Positions 46,961-55,699 of a stretch of DNA of 64,000 bases are shown here, one piece after another. Where the stretch lies: contig NZ_FODT01000003.1 of the NCBI RefSeq assembly GCF_900110435.1, positions 372,001 through 436,000 of the forward strand, given 5' to 3'. A model generated the notes under the pieces. It searched no databases and was not told the DNA's origin. It saw only the letters and a program-made list of their open reading frames with translations. Position 1 is the first letter of the stretch; each line of letters starts with the position of its first letter. Origin of the DNA: Rhodopseudomonas pseudopalustris (GTDB taxonomy: Bacteria; Pseudomonadota; Alphaproteobacteria; Rhizobiales; Xanthobacteraceae). The position numbers were made by a program, and so were the translations under genes.

Positions 46961-48046
46961 TCACGCCGTCGCCGCCGCGATCGCGCGTTCGCCGACGCCG
47001 ACCTCGCGGGCGGTGGCGACGATGGCGGCCCAGGTGTCGTCGGAGAGCGGCACCCCGTTCTTGGTCCGGTCGGCGCGCGTCTTCAGTTCCGGATCGCCGG
47101 GGATCAGCACCTGATCGACGCCCGCGACCGTCTTCGCGCTCTTGAAGTAATCGACATAGCGCGTGACCTCGGCGTCGAACACATGCGCGGGATCGATCCG
47201 CTGCGGATCGACATAGATCGAGAACATGCCGTTGGCGAACGGCCGGTCCGGCCCGGTGGCGCCGTTGCCGGACAACGCGCCGCCGAGCAGCTCGCAGATC
47301 AGCGCCAGCCCCGAGCCCTTGTGCTCGCCGAAGGCGCGGATCGCGCCGACGCCGTTGACGTGGTTGATCGGGCCGTCTTTCTCGAACGCGCCATACAGCG
47401 TCGCCGGGTCTTCGCTGAAGGTGCCATCCGGATTGATCAGCGCGCCCTGCGGCAGGGTCTTGCCGCCGCGCGCCGCGACCAGCACCTTGCCCTCGGCGAC
47501 GATCGAGGTCGCGAAATCGAGCACCACCGGCGGGGCGCCCGGGCGCGGCACGCCGACGCAATACGGGGCGGTCGACAACCGCCGCTCGACGCCGCCATAG
47601 GGCGCGACAAGAATCGAGCCGGCCGCGGTGACGAAGTGAATCGACACCAGACCTTCGGCCGCCGCCATCTCGGCCCAGTCGCCGATCCGGCCGATATGCC
47701 CGGCATTCTTCAGGCCGACCGCCGACAGCCCCTGCGCCTTGCACTTCTCGATGCCGATCCGCACCGCCTGCGGCCCGACGGTCTGGCCGTAGCCGAACTT
47801 GCCGTCGACCACCGCGAGCGACGGCAGATCGACCGGCACATCCACCGTCTGATCCGGATGCACGGCGCCGGCGTTGCGCCAGCGGATATACACCGGCACG
47901 CGGATCACGCCGTGGCTGTCGTGGCCGGTGAGATTCGCGGTGGTGAGGTAACTGCCGATCCGGCGCGCCTCGGCTTTGGACGATCCTGCGCGCTCGAACA
48001 CCTGGGCGACGAAATCGATCAGCCTGTCCGCCTGCACCGTCACCAT
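46961..48046 (-). CDS. Ldh2/malate dehydrogenase-type NAD(P)-dependent 2-oxoacid reductase
   Basis: About 361 residues from the ATG at 48046 (VTVQADRLIDFVAQVFERA). Family features are NLTGHDSHGVIRVPVYI near the N-terminus, GHIGRIGDWAEMAAAEGLVS and DFATSIVAEGKVLVAARGGK. These enzymes reduce 2-oxoacids such as pyruvate, oxaloacetate, 2,3-diketogulonate or ureidoglycolate. The frame is open to 48178, and a 15-base tandem repeat creates additional ATGs at 48061, so the true start is uncertain. It lies between hpaI and hpaR; the substrate in this pathway is unknown. Confidence 0.85.
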   Translation of the reverse strand: MVTVQADRLIDFVAQVFERAGSSKAEARRIGSYLTTANLTGHDSHGVIRVPVYIRWRNAGAVHPDQTVDVPVDLPSLAVVDGKFGYGQTVGPQAVRIGIEKCKAQGLSAVGLKNAGHIGRIGDWAEMAAAEGLVSIHFVTAAGSILVAPYGGVERRLSTAPYCVGVPRPGAPPVVLDFATSIVAEGKVLVAARGGKTLPQGALINPDGTFSEDPATLYGAFEKDGPINHVNGVGAIRAFGEHKGSGLALICELLGGALSGNGATGPDRPFANGMFSIYVDPQRIDPAHVFDAEVTRYVDYFKSAKTVAGVDQVLIPGDPELKTRADRTKNGVPLSDDTWAAIVATAREVGVGERAIAAATA

Positions 48047-48088
48047 GTCGGCGCACACCATGTCGGCGCAAACCGTATCGGCGCAAGC
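48044..48088. repeat. 15-bp tandem repeat, three units, covering the dehydrogenase start codon
   Basis: Units start at 48044, 48059 and 48074 (CATGTCGGCGCACAC and variants). On the minus strand they encode a repeated VCADM, so two of the units contain an in-frame ATG. Confidence 0.75.
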
Positions 48089-48174
48089 TTGCCGCGGCCG
48101 GCGGCGCGCGCGGCGCTGCCCTGCATCACATCCATCATTGTCCTCCCATGCGGCCGGGCCAATGGCCTCGATCG

Positions 48175-48774
48175 TCATTTAGTCTTGCGAGTTGAGCGAA
48201 AATCCTTCGGGCTGTCTACCGCCTCCACGGCATGACGCACCGGCAGCGCCGACAGGCTGGCTTCCAGCACGCGCAGCATCTCCTGCAGTTCGGCGAGTTT
48301 CGCAGCGCCGTAACGGCGCGCGATCTCGGCGTAGATCGCCTCGGAAAACGGCGCCACCGCCGCGATCAGGGTCAGCCCCTTGCGTGTGATCGACACCATG
48401 CTGCGGCGCTGATCGTCCTTCGCCGGTTTCCGCGCGATCAGCTTGCGGGCCTCGAGGTCGCGCAGAATCCGCGACAGGCTCGGCCCCAGCAAATAAGCGC
48501 TGTGCGCCAGCTCGGTGACTTCGGTGGTGTCGACCGCCGTCAGCGCACGCAATATCCGCCATTGCTGTTCGCTGAGGCCGTGGGCGCGCAGCAGCGGCCG
48601 GAATTGGCGCATCACCGCCTCGCGGCTGCGCAGCAACTGCATCGGCAGCGAACGTGAAAAATCCCGCATCGGCGCGCCGGTCGCGGATCGCTGCGCTTCT
48701 TCGCTTTTGCGAGGCTTCGGCTTCGGCGCAGGATTGTTTCGCTTCGCTCGCAACGGCGTCGAGTCTTTTTGCAT
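48175..48774 (-). CDS. hpaR: MarR-family regulator, HpaR type
   Basis: About 199 residues from ATG 48774; ATG 48816 (213 residues) and ATG 48669 (164 residues, MRDFSRSLPMQLLRSREAVM) are alternatives. The MarR core matches HpaR of the homoprotocatechuate operon: LLRSREAVMRQFRPLLRAHG, GLSEQQWRILRALTAV, wing region AKDDQRRSMVSITRKG. The N-terminal ~35 residues are basic and proline-rich and not part of the fold. It is divergent from hpaH and is expected to repress the hpa genes and itself in the absence of the aromatic inducer. Confidence 0.87.
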   Translation of the reverse strand: MQKDSTPLRAKRNNPAPKPKPRKSEEAQRSATGAPMRDFSRSLPMQLLRSREAVMRQFRPLLRAHGLSEQQWRILRALTAVDTTEVTELAHSAYLLGPSLSRILRDLEARKLIARKPAKDDQRRSMVSITRKGLTLIAAVAPFSEAIYAEIARRYGAAKLAELQEMLRVLEASLSALPVRHAVEAVDSPKDFRSTRKTK

Positions 48775-48809
48775 TGCAGCACGCGCGGTTTGGGTTTGAG
48801 CCGGATCAT

Positions 48810-48821
48810 TTAACATGTTAA
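48810..48821. promoter_or_regulatory. Palindrome, likely HpaR operator
   Basis: A perfect 12-base palindrome TTAACATGTTAA sits between hpaR and hpaH and coincides with the upstream candidate start ATG of hpaR. This size and symmetry suit a MarR dimer. Confidence 0.55.
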
Positions 48822-48879
48822 TCAGTTGCCGCGCGACAGCTTTGTTGAAACGATCACGCGCGGGGATGGAAGTCGGGCG

Positions 48880-49686
48880 ATGGCATTGACGTCGAGCGAG
48901 ATCCGCGCCGCAGCCGGGCGGCTGCATCAGGCAGAGAAGACCAGGGTCCAGATCCGCCAGCTTTCGCTCGATCATCCGGCGATCAGCATCGCCGACGCCT
49001 ACGCGATCCAGAAGGCATGGATCGACATCAAGCTCGCCGAGGGCCGGGTGCTGCGTGGCCACAAGATCGGGCTGACCTCGAAGGCGATGCAGAGCCAGTT
49101 GGCGATCGACGAGCCGGATTCCGGCGTGCTGCTCGACGACATGTTTTTCGACGACGGCGGCGTGGTGCCGACCGACCGGTTCATCGCCACACGGATCGAG
49201 GCCGAGCTCGCCTTCGTCATCAAGCATCGGCTCAGCGGCCCGCATTGCACGATCTTCGACGTGCTCAACGCCACCGACTTCGTGACGCCGGCGCTGGAAA
49301 TTCTCGACACCCGCGTGCAGCGCGTCGACCCGGACACCCAGTCCACGCGCAAGATTTTCGACACCATCGCCGACAACGCCGCAAATGCCGGCATCGTGCT
49401 CGGCGGCCGACCGATCCGGCCGCTCGACGCCGATCTGCGCTGGATCGGCGCGCTGATCACCAAGAACGGCCAGCTCGAGGAAACCGGCCTCGCCGCCGGC
49501 GTCCTCAACCACCCGGCCACCGCGGTGGCGTGGCTGGCCAATACGATCGCGCCGCAGGGTCTCGCGCTGGAGCCGGGGCAGATCGTATTGGCGGGGTCGT
49601 TCATCCGCGCCATCGAATGCCGCAAGGGCGACACGATTCAGGCCGACTACGGCCCCTACGGCACCGTGAGTTGTTACTTCGGCTGA
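48880..49686 (+). CDS. hpaH: 2-oxohept-4-ene-1,7-dioate hydratase HpaH
   Basis: A 268-residue member of the hydratase/decarboxylase (MhpD/HpaH) family. Conserved parts are AYAIQKAWIDIKLAEGR, HKIGLTSKAMQSQL, the metal-binding EAELAFVIKHRL and VLGGRPIRPLD. It hydrates 2-oxohept-4-ene-1,7-dioate before the HpaI aldolase step. ATG 48880 follows a GGAAG-like site; an upstream ATG at 48826 lies close to the operator and is less likely. It is the first gene of the plus-strand hpa set, 19 bases before hpaF. Confidence 0.9.
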   Translation: MALTSSEIRAAAGRLHQAEKTRVQIRQLSLDHPAISIADAYAIQKAWIDIKLAEGRVLRGHKIGLTSKAMQSQLAIDEPDSGVLLDDMFFDDGGVVPTDRFIATRIEAELAFVIKHRLSGPHCTIFDVLNATDFVTPALEILDTRVQRVDPDTQSTRKIFDTIADNAANAGIVLGGRPIRPLDADLRWIGALITKNGQLEETGLAAGVLNHPATAVAWLANTIAPQGLALEPGQIVLAGSFIRAIECRKGDTIQADYGPYGTVSCYFG

Positions 49687-49705
49687 TCATCGAGCGAGCC
49701 CACCC

Positions 49706-50104
49706 ATGCCGCATTTCACCATCGAATATTCCGCCAATCTCGACGACCGCGTCGACATCGCCGCCGTCGTCGATCTGGTCCGCACCACCGCGATCGAAAC
49801 GGGGATTTTCCCGGTCGGCGGCATCCGCGTCCGCGCCATCCGGTGCGAGCACTACGCCATCGCCGACGGCCGCGACGGCTTCGCCTTCATGGCGATGCTG
49901 CTGCGGCTCGGCGAAGGCCGCGACCTGCCCGCGCGCAAGCGCGCCGGCGACCACATCTTCACCAAGCTGTCGCAAGAGCTCGACCCGCTGTTCGCCGACG
50001 AAGGTTTCGCGTTGTCGTTCGACATCCAGGTCATCGACAAGGAAACCTCCTGGAAGCGCAACTCGATCCACGACCTCCTGATTGCCGAGGCCCGCCATGG
50101 CTGA
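49706..50104 (+). CDS. hpaF: 5-carboxymethyl-2-hydroxymuconate isomerase HpaF
   Basis: A 132-residue protein of the CHMI family in the tautomerase superfamily, whose catalytic Pro follows the initiator methionine (MPHFTIEYSANLD). GIRVRAIRCEHYAIADG and the C-terminal SFDIQVIDKETSWKRNSIHD are characteristic. It isomerises 5-carboxymethyl-2-hydroxymuconate. The stop overlaps the hpaE start by eight bases. Confidence 0.92.
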   Translation: MPHFTIEYSANLDDRVDIAAVVDLVRTTAIETGIFPVGGIRVRAIRCEHYAIADGRDGFAFMAMLLRLGEGRDLPARKRAGDHIFTKLSQELDPLFADEGFALSFDIQVIDKETSWKRNSIHDLLIAEARHG

Positions 50105-51653
50105 GGCCGCCCCCGCCGGGACGAACGATCCGGCCTCTGCGTTTCAGGCCAATCAGGAGCGCGCTGCGCCGCTGTTGAAGCGATTGAACGCCGACGGCAT
50201 CGGCCACCTGATCGACGGCGAGATCGTGCCGTCGTCATCGGGCGACGTGTTCGAGACACATTCGCCGATCGACAACACGGTGCTGGCGCAGGTCTCGCGC
50301 GGCACAATTGAGGACATCGACCGCGCCGCGCAGGCGGCGAAGCGGGCGTTTCCGGCGTGGCGCGACATGCCGGCGCCGGCGCGGCGCAAGCTGCTGCACA
50401 GGGTCGCGGACGCGATCGAGGCGCGCGCAGACGACATCGCCGTGCTGGAATGCATCGACACCGGGCAAGCTCACCGCTTCATGGCGAAGGCCGCGATCCG
50501 CGCCGCCGAGAATTTCCGTTTCTTCGCCGACAAATGCACCGAGGCGCGCGACGGCCTCAACACGCCGAGCGACGAGCATTGGAACGTTTCGACCCGGGTG
50601 CCGATCGGCCCGGTCGGGGTGATCACGCCGTGGAATACGCCGTTCATGCTGTCGACCTGGAAGATCGCGCCGGCGCTCGCGGCCGGCTGCACTGTGGTGC
50701 ACAAGCCGGCGGAATGGTCGCCGGTGACCGCCGATCTGTTGTCGCAACTCTGCAGGCAGGCCGGCCTGCCCGACGGCGTGCTCAACACCGTGCACGGCTT
50801 CGGCGAGGAAGCCGGCAAGACCTTGACCGAGCATCCCGCCATCAAGGCGATCGCCTTCGTCGGCGAAACCGCCACGGGCGCTGCGATCATGGCGCAGGGC
50901 GCGCCGACGCTGAAGCGCGTGCATTTCGAACTCGGCGGCAAGAACCCGGTGATCGTGTTCGACGACGCCGATCTCGACCGCGCGCTCGACGCCGTGGTGT
51001 TCATGATCTACTCGCTGAACGGTGAGCGCTGCACCTCGTCGAGCCGGCTGCTGATCCAGCAATCGATCGCCGACACCTTCATCGACAGGCTCGCGGCCCG
51101 CGTGCGCGCGCTGAAGGTCGGCCATCCGCTCGATCCCGCGACCGAGATCGGCCCGCTGATCCATCAGCGTCATCTCGACAAGGTCTGCTCCTATTTCGAT
51201 ATCGCCAGACAGGACGGCGCGACCATCGCGGTCGGCGGCGCGCGGCATCACGGGCCGGGCGGCGGCCATTATGTGCAGCCGACGCTGGTGACCGGGGCGC
51301 GCAGCGACATGCAGGTCGCGCAGGAGGAAGTGTTCGGGCCGTTCCTCACCGTGATCCCGTTCCGCGACGAGGCGGACGCGATCCGTATCGCCAATGATGT
51401 CCGCTACGGCCTCGCCGGCTATGTCTGGACCGCCGACATCGGCCGCGCGCTCCGCGTCGCCGACGCGCTGGAGGCCGGGATGATCTGGCTGAACTCGGAG
51501 AACGTCCGCCATCTGCCGACCCCGTTCGGCGGCATGAAGCAATCCGGCATCGGCCGAGACGGCGGCGACTACTCGTTCGAGTTCTACATGGAGACCAAAC
51601 ACGTCTCGCTCGCGCGCGGCACGCACAAGATCCAGAGACTGGGGGCGGTGTAG
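50097..51653 (+). CDS. hpaE: 5-carboxymethyl-2-hydroxymuconic semialdehyde dehydrogenase HpaE
   Basis: A 518-residue aldehyde dehydrogenase. The catalytic residues are the Glu in FELGGKNPVIVFDDAD and the Cys in NGERCTSSSRLL; the NAD-binding strand is FVGETATGAAIM. Members with TGQAHRFMAKAAIRAAENFR belong to the HpaE/betaine-aldehyde cluster. It oxidises the ring-cleavage semialdehyde. ATG 50097 (MAEAAPAG) is chosen inside the end of hpaF; 50082 is an in-frame alternative. Confidence 0.92.
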   Translation: MAEAAPAGTNDPASAFQANQERAAPLLKRLNADGIGHLIDGEIVPSSSGDVFETHSPIDNTVLAQVSRGTIEDIDRAAQAAKRAFPAWRDMPAPARRKLLHRVADAIEARADDIAVLECIDTGQAHRFMAKAAIRAAENFRFFADKCTEARDGLNTPSDEHWNVSTRVPIGPVGVITPWNTPFMLSTWKIAPALAAGCTVVHKPAEWSPVTADLLSQLCRQAGLPDGVLNTVHGFGEEAGKTLTEHPAIKAIAFVGETATGAAIMAQGAPTLKRVHFELGGKNPVIVFDDADLDRALDAVVFMIYSLNGERCTSSSRLLIQQSIADTFIDRLAARVRALKVGHPLDPATEIGPLIHQRHLDKVCSYFDIARQDGATIAVGGARHHGPGGGHYVQPTLVTGARSDMQVAQEEVFGPFLTVIPFRDEADAIRIANDVRYGLAGYVWTADIGRALRVADALEAGMIWLNSENVRHLPTPFGGMKQSGIGRDGGDYSFEFYMETKHVSLARGTHKIQRLGAV

Positions 51654-51671
51654 TGCATGACTTTCGCGTCT

Positions 51672-51800
51672 GTCATTCCGGGGCGCTCGCACAGCGAGCG
51701 AACCCGGAATCCATACTCCCGGCGCGTGCGTTCGTGCACGGCCGCAGACACAGGGGCTATGGATTCCGGGTTCGCGCCTGACGGCGCGCCCCGGAATGAC
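51672..51800. repeat. Paired-palindrome intergenic repeat (family A)
   Basis: A 129-bp inverted pair: GTCATTCCGGGGCGC at the left, CCCGGAATCCATA inside, and GGATTCCGGGTTCGCGCC to CGCCCCGGAATGAC at the right. It separates hpaE from hpaD. Confidence 0.85.
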
Positions 51801-51847
51801 GAACTTTGATGCTGTGAACTAACCACGCTTTCCTGGGGACCCTCGCC

Positions 51848-52825
51848 ATGCCAGTACCGCAGCACGTATTCGATCCGCCGTTCAACATCATCCGTTGCAG
51901 CCATGTCGTGCTCGACGTCACCGACCTTGCGGCGAGCGTGGATTTCTACGCCGAGATCATCGGGCTGCATGTCGAGGATCGCGACGACGCGACCGCGTAT
52001 CTGCGCGGCAGCGAGGAGCATCAGCATCATTCACTGGTGCTGCGACAGGCCGACAGACCGGCCGCCGCGCGGCTCGGCTTCCGCGTCGGCGGCGAGGCGG
52101 ATCTCGACAAGGCCGGGAGCTTCTTCGCCGAGAACGGGCTGATCTACAGCTTCGTCGATCGGCCGTTCCAGGGCCGCACGCTGCATGTCACCGATCCGTT
52201 CGGCTTCCGGCTCGAACTCACCGCAAGCATCGAAAAGCGGCCGCATCTGTTGCGTCGCTACGAACTGTACAAGGGCTGCCACCCGCAGCGGCTCGACCAT
52301 TTCAACGTATTCGCCGCCGAGACCCAGGACACCATCGACTTCTATGCCCGGCTCGGCTTCCGCCTCACCGAATATGCCGAGGAAGACGGCGAGAACGGCC
52401 GGATCGCCGCGGCCTGGATGCACCGCAAGGGCAATGTCCATGATTTCGCGATCACCAACGGCCGCGGTCCGCGGCTGCATCATTTCGCCTATTGGGTGCC
52501 CGGCCCGCTGAACATCATTCACCTGTGCGACGTGATGGCATCACGCGGGCTCGGCCTCGAGCGCGGCCCCGGCCGCCACGGCATCTCGAATGCGTTCTTT
52601 CTCTACGTCCGCGATCCCGACGGCCACCGCATCGAGCTGTATTGCAGCGACTACCAGACCATGGACCACGACCACGAGCCGCTGCGCTGGTCGCTGCGCG
52701 ATCCGCGCCGCCAGACGCTGTGGGGCGCGCCCGCGCCGCGCTCCTGGTTCGAGCAGGGCTCGGAATTCCTCGGCGAAACGGTTCGCGAGCCGGCCTTCGT
52801 GGCCGATGTGATGATTGCGGATTGA
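51848..52825 (+). CDS. hpaD: 3,4-dihydroxyphenylacetate 2,3-dioxygenase HpaD (VOC type)
   Basis: A 325-residue two-domain vicinal-oxygen-chelate extradiol dioxygenase. The predicted iron ligands are His151 (RLDHFNVFAAE), His211 or His212 (RLHHFAYWV) and Glu263 (DPDGHRIELYCSDYQ). It resembles the homoprotocatechuate 2,3-dioxygenases of Brevibacterium and Arthrobacter rather than the unrelated E. coli enzyme. It opens the ring of homoprotocatechuate. The gene is separated from hpaE by a repeat and has a weak GGGGACC leader. Confidence 0.92.
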   Translation: MPVPQHVFDPPFNIIRCSHVVLDVTDLAASVDFYAEIIGLHVEDRDDATAYLRGSEEHQHHSLVLRQADRPAAARLGFRVGGEADLDKAGSFFAENGLIYSFVDRPFQGRTLHVTDPFGFRLELTASIEKRPHLLRRYELYKGCHPQRLDHFNVFAAETQDTIDFYARLGFRLTEYAEEDGENGRIAAAWMHRKGNVHDFAITNGRGPRLHHFAYWVPGPLNIIHLCDVMASRGLGLERGPGRHGISNAFFLYVRDPDGHRIELYCSDYQTMDHDHEPLRWSLRDPRRQTLWGAPAPRSWFEQGSEFLGETVREPAFVADVMIAD

Positions 52826-52859
52826 CCCGCGGATGCGCACACTCGTAGCACGCAACTTC

Positions 52860-52961
52860 GTCATTCCGGGGCGCGCGAAGCGCGAGCCCGGAATCCATAA
52901 CCCCTGTCAGTGAGTATGGATTCCGGGCCTGCGCCGCTGGCGCGGCGCATCCCGGAATGAC
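52860..52961. repeat. Paired-palindrome intergenic repeat (family A)
   Basis: A 102-bp element beginning GTCATTCCGGGGCGCGCG and ending GCATCCCGGAATGAC, between hpaD and hpaG. Confidence 0.85.
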
Positions 52962-52982
52962 ACCTTCAAAGGCTGATCATCC

Positions 52983-53858
52983 ATGACCACTCCCCGTCTC
53001 GCCACCTTCACCGTCAACGGCCTCACGCGCTACGGCGCGGTGTGCGACAATGGCGTCGTCGATCTGTCGGCGCGCCACGCCAACGACTATCCCACCCTGC
53101 GCGAGGTGATCGCCGCCGGCGCGCTGACGCGGATCGTCGACGAGGCCGCCGGCCTCGCGCCGGATTTCGCCCGCGACGCGATGGTGTATCATCCGCCGAT
53201 CCCGCAACCCGAAAAGATCATCTGCGTCGGCGTCAACTATCCGGATCGCACCGCCGAATACAAAGACGGCAGCGAGGCGCCGAAATTCCCCAGCATGTTC
53301 ATGCGCACCGCGCGCTCCTTCGTCGGCCACGGCGCGTCCTTGGTGCGGCCGCGCACCTCGAAGCTGCTCGATTATGAGGGCGAGCTGACGCTGGTGATCG
53401 GCAAGCCAGGCCGTCATATCGCGGAAGCCGATGCGCTCGACCATGTCGCCGCGATCACGCTGTGCAACGAGGGCACGATCCGCGACTGGGTCCGCCACGC
53501 CAAGTTCAACGTTACGCAGGGCAAGAATTTCGACCACACCGGCAGCCTCGGCCCGTGGCTGGTACCGTTCACCGGCGAAGCGCAGATCGCCGACATCCGC
53601 CTCACCACCCGCGTCAACGGCGACACCCGGCAGGACGACCGCACCTCGCGGATGATCTTCGGCTTCCGCTATCTCATCCACTACATCTCCACCTTCACCA
53701 CGCTGGTGCCGGGCGATCTGATCGTCACCGGCACCCCGGCGGGCGCCGGCGCGCGCTCCGATCCGCCGGTGTATCTCGCGCCCGGCGACATCATCGAGGT
53801 CGAGGCCGACGGCATCGGGACCTTGCGCAACGGCGTGATCGACGAAGCGGCAGCGTAG
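52983..53858 (+). CDS. hpaG: Fumarylacetoacetate hydrolase-family protein, HpaG-like decarboxylase/isomerase
   Basis: A 291-residue FAH-fold enzyme. The metal site includes KLLDYEGELTLVIGKPGRHI; KIICVGVNYPDRTAEYK, GKNFDHTGSLGPWLV and VTGTPAGAGARSDPP are typical. In this pathway an FAH protein decarboxylates 5-oxopent-3-ene-1,2,5-tricarboxylate. E. coli HpaG is a fusion of two FAH domains; here only one is present, so it may be a homodimer that does both steps or one of two subunits. The assignment rests on the neighbours. Confidence 0.85.
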   Translation: MTTPRLATFTVNGLTRYGAVCDNGVVDLSARHANDYPTLREVIAAGALTRIVDEAAGLAPDFARDAMVYHPPIPQPEKIICVGVNYPDRTAEYKDGSEAPKFPSMFMRTARSFVGHGASLVRPRTSKLLDYEGELTLVIGKPGRHIAEADALDHVAAITLCNEGTIRDWVRHAKFNVTQGKNFDHTGSLGPWLVPFTGEAQIADIRLTTRVNGDTRQDDRTSRMIFGFRYLIHYISTFTTLVPGDLIVTGTPAGAGARSDPPVYLAPGDIIEVEADGIGTLRNGVIDEAAA

Positions 53859-53888
53859 TTACCTGTTCAACAGCAACGGACATCAAGC

Positions 53889-55514
53889 ATGAGCATCATG
53901 ACCGGCGGCGAAGCGATCGTACAAGGCCTCGTCGCGCACGGCGTCGACACCGTGTTCGGCCTGCCCGGCGCGCAGATCTACGGCCTGTTCGACGGCTTCG
54001 CCAAGGCGCAGTTGCGGGTGATCGGGGCGCGGCACGAGCAGGCCTGCGGCTATATGGCGTTCGGCTATGCGCGCGCCTCGGGCCGCCCCGGCGTGTTCAG
54101 CGTCGTGCCCGGCCCCGGCGTGCTCAATGCGGGCGCCGCGATGCTCACCGCGTTCGGCTGCAACGAGCCGGTGCTGTGTCTCACCGGGCAGGTGCCGAGC
54201 GCCTATCTCGGCCGCGGCCGCGGCCATCTGCACGAGATGCCGGACCAGCTCGCGACGCTGCGCAGCTTCATCAAATGGGCGGAGCGGATCGAATATCCCG
54301 GCAGCGCGCCGGCGCTGGTGGCCCGCGCGTTTCAGGAAATGATGTCCGGCCGGCGCGGCCCGGTGGCGCTGGAAATGCCGTGGGACGTGTTCACGCAACG
54401 CGCCGAGACCGCGGCCGCGATCAAGCTCGATCTGGTCGCGCCGCCGCTGCCCGATCCCGACCGGATCGACGCGGCGGCCAGGCTGATCGCCGCGAGCAGG
54501 ACGCCGATGATCTTCGTCGGCTCCGGCGCGCTCGACGCCGGCGACGAGATTCTCGAACTCGCCGAAGCGATCGACGCGCCGGTCGTGGCGTTCCGCTCCG
54601 GCCGCGGCATCGTCAGCAACGCGCATGAGCTGGGCCTCACCTTCGCCGCCGCCTATCAGCTCTGGCCGCAGACCGATCTGATCATCGGCATCGGCACGCG
54701 GATGGAGTTGCCGACCACGTTCCGCTGGCCGTTCCGCCCGGCGGGGCAAACCTCAGTGCGGATCGACATCGATCCCGCCGAGATGCGCCGTTTCTCGCCG
54801 GACGCAGCCGTCGTCGCCGATGCGAAAGCCGGCGCGCGGGCGCTGGTCGACGCGGTGAGCAAGCGCGGCTACAGCAAGACCCAGGGCCGCCGCGACACCA
54901 TCCGCGACGCGACCGCGCGCACGCTGGAAGCGATCCAGTCGGTGCAGCCGCAGATGGCGCATCTGAAGATCCTGCGCGAGGTGCTGCCGGACGACGCCAT
55001 CGTCACCGACGAGCTCTCGCAGGTCGGCTTCGCCTCCTGGTACGGCTTCCCGGTGTACCAGCCGCGCACCTTCCTCACCTCGGGCTATCAGGGCACGCTC
55101 GGCTCCGGCTTCCCGACCGCGCTCGGCGCCAAGGTCGCCTTCCCTGACAGGCCCGTGGTGGCGATCACCGGCGACGGCGGTTTCATGTTCGCGGTACAGG
55201 AGCTCGCCACCGCGGTGCAGTTCAACATCGGCGTGGTCACGCTGGTGTTCGACAATTCGGCCTACGGCAACGTCCGGCGCGATCAGGTCACCCAGTTCGA
55301 GGGCCGCGTGGTGGCGTCCGATCTGGTCAACCCGGATTTCGTCAAGCTCGCGGAATCGTTCGGCGTCGGCGCCGCGCGCGTCACCGCGCCCGATCACTTC
55401 CGTCCCGCGCTGGAAAAAGCGCTGGCGCATGGCGGTCCGTATTTGATCGCGATCGACGTGGCGCGCGACAGCGAGGCCAGCCCGTGGCCGTTCATCCATC
55501 CGGCGAAGCCGTAA
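53889..55514 (+). CDS. ThDP-dependent enzyme (acetolactate synthase-like)
   Basis: A 541-residue enzyme with three ThDP-family domains. The catalytic Glu50 lies in GARHEQACGYMAFGYARA, and the ThDP/Mg motif starts at GDGG (428-431) and ends at Asn456 (NSAYGNV). It resembles acetolactate synthase large subunits and aromatic 2-oxoacid decarboxylases, but there is no regulatory subunit gene nearby. Directly after hpaG, it may decarboxylate or carboligate an aromatic or C4-C7 2-oxoacid of this route; that is only an inference. Confidence 0.87.
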   Translation: MSIMTGGEAIVQGLVAHGVDTVFGLPGAQIYGLFDGFAKAQLRVIGARHEQACGYMAFGYARASGRPGVFSVVPGPGVLNAGAAMLTAFGCNEPVLCLTGQVPSAYLGRGRGHLHEMPDQLATLRSFIKWAERIEYPGSAPALVARAFQEMMSGRRGPVALEMPWDVFTQRAETAAAIKLDLVAPPLPDPDRIDAAARLIAASRTPMIFVGSGALDAGDEILELAEAIDAPVVAFRSGRGIVSNAHELGLTFAAAYQLWPQTDLIIGIGTRMELPTTFRWPFRPAGQTSVRIDIDPAEMRRFSPDAAVVADAKAGARALVDAVSKRGYSKTQGRRDTIRDATARTLEAIQSVQPQMAHLKILREVLPDDAIVTDELSQVGFASWYGFPVYQPRTFLTSGYQGTLGSGFPTALGAKVAFPDRPVVAITGDGGFMFAVQELATAVQFNIGVVTLVFDNSAYGNVRRDQVTQFEGRVVASDLVNPDFVKLAESFGVGAARVTAPDHFRPALEKALAHGGPYLIAIDVARDSEASPWPFIHPAKP

Positions 55515-55539
55515 TTACTGCGCGACAAACCTCTCGTTC

Positions 55540-55683
55540 GTCATTCCGGGGCGTCGCGAAGCGGCGAACCCGGAATCCATAACCCCTGGACTCGCGGAAG
55601 ACAAAAGGCGTCACGCGCGGTGTAACAACATCACCACAGGGCGTGTGGATTCCGGGTTCGCGCTGCGCGCGCCCCGGAATGAC
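55540..55683. repeat. Paired-palindrome intergenic repeat (family A)
   Basis: A 144-bp element, GTCATTCCGGGGCGTCGC to GCGCCCCGGAATGAC, with a longer spacer than the others; it separates the ThDP gene from the convergent MFS gene. Confidence 0.85.
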
Positions 55684-55699
55684 GAACTCTGGTTGCGTG

